Shown here in pieces: positions 60,120-64,000 of a stretch of 64,000 bases of DNA. Numbering within the stretch: position 1 is the stretch's first letter; each line of letters begins with the position of its first letter. The DNA is from Glycomyces lechevalierae. GTDB lineage: Bacteria; Actinomycetota; Actinomycetes; Mycobacteriales; Micromonosporaceae. Made by a program: the position numbers and the translations under genes. Location: NCBI RefSeq assembly GCF_027622945.1, contig NZ_JAPZVQ010000012.1, forward strand, positions 62,001 to 126,000, written 5' to 3'. The notes beneath the pieces were generated by a model that searched no databases, was not told the DNA's origin, and was given only the letters and a program-made list of their open reading frames with translations.

Positions 60120-63100
60120 CGTAACGCTTGGGGTGTCGAATCGGCTGGAACGTCGCCGTGGAGGGGCCGGTGGCCGTTGTAGTTGTTGAGCTCAGCGATC
60201 TCGGCGTCGACGTCGATGGTGATGGCGCCGAAGAAGTTGATGTTGGCGTGGCGGGTCGGCCAAATGTGGGCAAGGAGCTCGTCGTCGACGAAGGCGCCGC
60301 GGTGGCGCAAGCGGGCAACGGCGAGTCCGAAGTACTCGGTGGTCCAGGTGACGATCGCGTTGGTGATGAGGGTGAGGCACCAGGCCTGCTCGGTCTGCTG
60401 CTCCAGGTGGGCGCGGCGCACGGTCCCGTCGAAGGCGTAGAAGACGTTGCGCCGCAGGGCGTGGACATTCTCGCCCTTGTTGAGCTGTCGGGCGATGCGC
60501 CGCTGGTAGGTGTCGTCGGCGAGGTAGCGGGCGGCGTAGATGGTGCGGCGCAGCAGGCCCCATTCCTTGATCGCAGCGGTGGTGGTGTTCTGGTTGCGGC
60601 GACTCGAGCAGAGCTTGCCGACGACCAGGGCCGCGGAGGCGTGCCCGTACTTGACCGAGGCCGACACGCGGAGCAGGTCGTCCCAGGACCCCGCGACGAG
60701 GTCGGTGTTGAGCCGCTTGGTCAGCAGCGGCCCGGCGAGCGGGTACTGGGTCTCGAACGCAGTCTTCGACCCGGTGCGCGCGAGTGTGATCTTTCCCAGG
60801 TCCCGCATCCGGGGCGAGAGCTGGAGGCCGACGAGGTCGAACAGAGCGAAGTTGGCGAGGGTCGCGCCGTGGGTGTCGTCGCGTACTCGGCGATCGGCAG
60901 GTCGGTCATGTTCCCGACGAGGTCGTCGAGGACGTAGTGGGCCTCGGCGCCGGGGGCGACGATGATCTTGGTGGAGAACGTCGAGTGCTGGTCGGAGACG
61001 CGCGTGTAGGTCGAGAACCCGGTGCCGCGCCCGAAGTAGCGGGCCGAGTGCTTCGCCGAGAGGGACTTGCCGCGCACCGGGAACCGCTGCCCGTCCGAAG
61101 AGGAGAGCGTGCCGTCGCCGAAGGCCAGCGCCATCGGGAGCCGGTGATGGAAGTTCACGACCTGCGTGTTCGCCTCCGCGAGCGTCGACGCGAGCGTGTC
61201 ATAGGAGACGCCGCAAGAGTCGGCCATCGTCTCCAGGCCCATATTGGTCGCCTCGGCGAGCAGCACGTAGATGAGGTTGCGCTTGAGCTCGGGTGAGCGG
61301 GCGACTTTCCCGCCGGCGTGGGTGAGGGCGTCGAGGAAGTGGGTCTTGGCGTCGATCTCGACTAGCAGGGCGGCCAGGGAGATCCGCGGAAGGAGCGCTT
61401 CGATCTGCGATCGGAGGTCGTCGACCTCCTCGGGCACGAACTCGGCCTCCAGACGCGGGATCACGAGCCCGCCGTTGTCGTCCAGGCGCACCTGCCCGGG
61501 GTCGCCGCCGGCGCCCAGGAGCCGTTCGAGGTCGGCCAGGGCGGTGTGGAGCTCGTCCTCGGCCGCCGCGATCGCCTCGGCCGGGGCGCGGACTCTTCCC
61601 GGTGGTCAGGCAGAACCCGGTGCGCAGCGGCTCCCACGCCTCGGTCGTGAGCAGGAACGACGCGGGGTCGGCGTACCGCCGGGAGCCGGGCACGAACACG
61701 TCGCCGGAGCGGAGGGCGTCGCGCAGCGCCAGGAGCACGCACAGCTCCCAGTAGCGGCGGTACCCAGTCTGGTCCCCGGCCTTCGCGGCCGCGTCGAGGT
61801 AGCCGCGCCACTTGACCGGCACGAAGTCGGCCGGGGCGTCGGCGGGGACTTTGCGGGCACCGGTGGCGTACAGCTCGGCGAGGATCGCCGTGGCCTTCAC
61901 CAGCGGCTCGACCGCGTCGACGCCGGCGGCGAAGCCGACCGCGGCAAGAACCTTCGGCGCGAACTGGCGGACGTAGGAGAGGGAGGCGTCCATCATCGAC
62001 AGGTGTCCGTGGTCGCGTGGAAGGCGGGCCTGGCGCGCGGCGTGGGCCTCGCGCAGCCGCTCCATGCCGATCTCGCCGCGGATGTAGACGCCGACCTCGT
62101 CGTCGGCGATGTCGGTGTCGAGCAGGACGGCAAGGAGCTCATCGAGCAGGGCCTGGCGGCCCTCACCGGCCTTCGCCCGCTCCGCCAAGGCCTCGTTCAT
62201 CTTGGTGCGCGCGAACGACTCGCGGCCGGAGACGGCCTGGTCGAACAGGCTCACAACCTCGTCGAGGACGTCGATGGCGAACTGCGAGAGCACCGTGAGC
62301 ATGATCGGGTACCGCCGCTCGGCTTCGCGCCGCTGGAGCTGCTGGCCGGTGGGCTTGCGGCCCCGCAGCGCCAGGAACCGGCGCCGCTCGGCAGGGAGGA
62401 CCGACAGATCGAGCTCGTGCGCGTCCAGGCCACGCAGGAACGCGAGCTTGTCCAGCTCGGTCTTCACGCCCTGGACCGAGGCCTGCGTCGGCGGGTTCGA
62501 CAGCCAGAACAGGCGCGTCGATTTCAGCTCCTCGTCGACCTCGAGCAGCGAGTCCAGCTCGGCGGCACGCTGCGGCGTCACCAGATCCGCGACGCGGGTC
62601 CAGGTCTCGGCCTCGGCCGCCTCGCGCGCGGTCGCGACCCGGTGCAGGAGGCTGGTCACGCCCGGCCGGATCGTCTTGACCGACGCCAGGTACTCGCAGC
62701 CGAGCTTGAAAAGCAGCTTTGCGGAGTCGTGCTCCATCGCGCGAGCGAACAGGAACTCGTCGAGGTCCTTCCAGCCCTTCGTATCGAGCGTCCGCCAGTT
62801 GGTGTAGGTGGCGATCTGGCGCAGGTGCTCGGTCCGCGTCTGCGCGCGGTCGCCGTACTCGCCCAGCTCGCTGATGCCGATCACGAGCGTTTCGGAGAGT
62901 CGGGCGACGGCCTCGCGCGGCGCGGTGGTGATGTCGTCGGGCACGAACCCGAGCCAGGGCAAAGTGCAGAGCTGGACCGCGGCGCCGAGCTTGTTCGTCT
63001 GGCCGCGGAACCGGCTCAGGAACTGCCCGTCGGCCGCGGTCAGGGTGAAGTGCTTGATCAGCTCGGCCCGGTTGATCGAGGGGAACCGCCGCAACTGCTC

Positions 63101-63136
63101 CAGCTCGGCTTCGGTGAAGGCGTCGATGGTACTCAC
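60120..63136 (-). pseudogene. tnpA: Tn3-family transposase gene with two apparent frameshifts
   Basis: The full product would be about 1000 residues. The first frame (63136 to about 61600; GTG start) is the typical N-terminal region (FTLTAADGQFLSRFRGQTN). The second (about 61605-60890) contains GGKVARSPELKRNLIYVLLA and the first catalytic Asp region ALAFGDGTLSSSDGQRF. The third (about 60885-60120) has DDTHGATLANFALFDLVGLQ and the Glu region LNKGENVHALRR. Single-base shifts near 61605 and 60888 separate the frames; the second falls next to the second catalytic Asp. The protein is otherwise well kept, so the changes are recent or are sequencing errors. The exact 3' end is uncertain. Confidence 0.85.
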
Positions 63137-63195
63137 GAGCCGGGAACCTACCGAGCGCCGATCAGCCGCTCCTCGGTGCCCTTGCGCGACAGGGC

Positions 63196-63232
63196 CTTAG
63201 CGTTGTTTTTTCCTGATTACTACCAGGAGGCC
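63196..63232 (-). repeat. Transposon terminal inverted repeat D (right end)
   Basis: Read inward on the minus strand it begins GGCCTCCTGGTAGTAATCAG and ends CAACGCTAAG. It is the only right end for left ends A, B and C. Confidence 0.88.
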
Positions 63233-63237
63233 TACGT
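63233..63237. repeat. Target-site duplication, right copy (TACGT)
   Basis: This is identical to 53723-53727 and directly follows right end D, so the pair A-D transposed as a unit. Confidence 0.85.
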
Positions 63238-63984
63238 CTACTCGACCGGTCGGCCCAGCGTCAGGTACGCGAACCCGAGCAGCCCCCGGTGCCCGCGCAG
63301 CCACCAGTCCCGGTGCGCGTCGGCCTGCTCGCGGACCTCGGCCGCCCGCGGATGCCCGGGGTTGGCCAGCAGCCAGACCTCCTTGTCCGCCAGGAACTGC
63401 GACTCGAAGTCGTCCCATTCGGACTGCTCCACCGACTCCACCCGCAGCGGACGGAACCCCGTCGCGATCGCCGCGTTCACGAACTCCGGCAACAGCAGCC
63501 AGTCGGACGGCTTCGTCCCCGGCCACATCGCGGCCAACTCGGTCTCGGTCGCCACCCTGTTCCACACGCCGTCACCGATGAGCAGCCGCCCACCGGGCTT
63601 GACGATCTTGTACAGCTCCCGCAGCGCGTCCACAGCCGTCCCGAACGCGTGCACCGCACCGATCGAGATCACCAGATCCGCCGGTTCGGTCCAATCCGCG
63701 CCCTGGTACTCCACGAACTCGAGCCGGTCGGCGATCCCGCGCGCGGCCGCACCCGCCCGGCCCCGCTCCAGCAGCTCCAGATCCGAATCGATCCCGTACG
63801 CCTTCGCGCCGGGCACCTTCGCCGTCACCCGCTGCAGCAGCTCACCCCAACCGCACCCGATGTCCACGATCACCCGCGGCTGCGCCGCCGCGCACTCCTC
63901 GACCTGCCGGTCGAGACGCCAAGCGGCGATGGGGGAGTTGCATTCCAGAAAACCGTACCGAGACGGCCCGTCATAAGAAGTCAT
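63238..63984 (-). CDS. SAM-dependent methyltransferase (host gene next to the transposon)
   Basis: The 248-residue class I methyltransferase has motif I RVIVDIGCGWGELLQRV, the acidic end AYGIDSDLELLERG, ADLVISIGAVHAFG and VKPGGRLLIGDGVW. The substrate is unknown. TAGCGT lies about 8 nt before the ATG, so the mRNA may be leaderless or nearly so. Its TAG stop (63240-63238) immediately adjoins the transposon's target duplication, so the insertion spared the coding region. Confidence 0.88.
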   Translation of the reverse strand: MTSYDGPSRYGFLECNSPIAAWRLDRQVEECAAAQPRVIVDIGCGWGELLQRVTAKVPGAKAYGIDSDLELLERGRAGAAARGIADRLEFVEYQGADWTEPADLVISIGAVHAFGTAVDALRELYKIVKPGGRLLIGDGVWNRVATETELAAMWPGTKPSDWLLLPEFVNAAIATGFRPLRVESVEQSEWDDFESQFLADKEVWLLANPGHPRAAEVREQADAHRDWWLRGHRGLLGFAYLTLGRPVE

Positions 63985-64000
63985 CGGACGCCACGCTAAC

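Larger units (their letters stand above)
53728..63232. mobile_element. Nested Tn3-family transposon, 9.5 kb
   Basis: It is bounded by inverted repeats of about 38 bp (53728-53765 and 63196-63232) and a 5-bp direct repeat. It carries a Tn3-type transposase gene (60120-63136, two frameshifts), an intact serine resolvase (58234-58911) and a 5'-truncated second resolvase (54031-54437). Two additional full-length left-end repeats lie inside (56608, 57625), plus a partial one (55634), each in the orientation of the left end. The inside therefore records successive insertions or recombinations that share one right end. Cargo: small accessory ORFs, a methyltransferase, a secreted-type acidic protein, a PIN-like protein, an HNH nuclease fusion and two unknowns. 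It is inserted directly after the stop codon of a methyltransferase gene. Confidence 0.88.

Noticed and set aside
59616..60182. Plus-strand frame of 188 codons between the cargo gene and the transposase
   Set aside because: It has no ribosome site, runs across the tnpA terminator hairpin and is antisense to the small hydrophobic ORF, which has a strong ribosome site.

Overview
The window is high-GC DNA from an actinomycete (Actinomycetota). The evidence is codon use almost entirely ending in G or C, GTG/TTG starts and GTGA/ATGA overlaps, a mycothiol-dependent-type enzyme at the left edge, GarA and the pgsA-gcvH-garA-nuclease-MerR-gcvP order known from mycobacteria, and many starts placed 6-7 nt after a TANNNT box (leaderless mRNA). 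The genus cannot be fixed from sequence alone. No rRNA, tRNA or CRISPR array was seen.

Layout. 1-1.7 kb: end of a mycothiol-type protein, then a DAHP synthase preceded by a Tyr-Trp-Phe leader peptide and attenuator. 1.7-13.7 kb: plant-polysaccharide block with a GH51 arabinofuranosidase, a LacI repressor, and a divergent L-rhamnose operon (mutarotase, isomerase, aldolase/dehydrogenase fusion, kinase, ABC binding protein, two permeases, a YesL-like protein) preceded by two palindromic operators. 13.9-19.9 kb: the conserved pgsA2-like, gcvH, garA, DUF151 nuclease, MerR, gcvP block, with a glycine riboswitch before gcvP. 20-28.2 kb: a binding-protein/VWA hybrid, pabB, small proteins, LysR and sdhCAB. 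28.3-32.4 kb: a TipA-like MerR regulator, a possible toxin-antitoxin pair, a prenyl synthase, a cupin/MarR divergon and PhzF. 32.4-37.8 kb: a siderophore-type operon whose second synthetase is fused to a PLP decarboxylase. 37.9-44.1 kb: two dynamin-like GTPases with GrpE-like, J-domain and lysine-free acidic partners. 44.3-53.7 kb: LuxR-type regulators, a mannosyltransferase-like enzyme, a CPA2 antiporter, hemolysin III, DUF1992 and DoxX.

53.7-63.2 kb is a Tn3-family transposon, bounded by roughly 38-bp inverted repeats and a perfect 5-bp target duplication (TACGT). It is internally nested: two further full left ends and one partial left end lie inside it. Remnants of earlier resolvase copies are visible. 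Each left end is followed by a different cargo (a small accessory ORF, a PIN-like protein, an HNH nuclease fused to the accessory N-terminus). The transposase gene has two apparent frameshifts. A host methyltransferase gene ends immediately to the right of the insertion.

The most unusual items are the nested transposon with its modular cargo slot, the paired-dynamin/co-chaperone operon, the NIS synthetase-decarboxylase fusion, and sudden GC-skew switches inside single genes.
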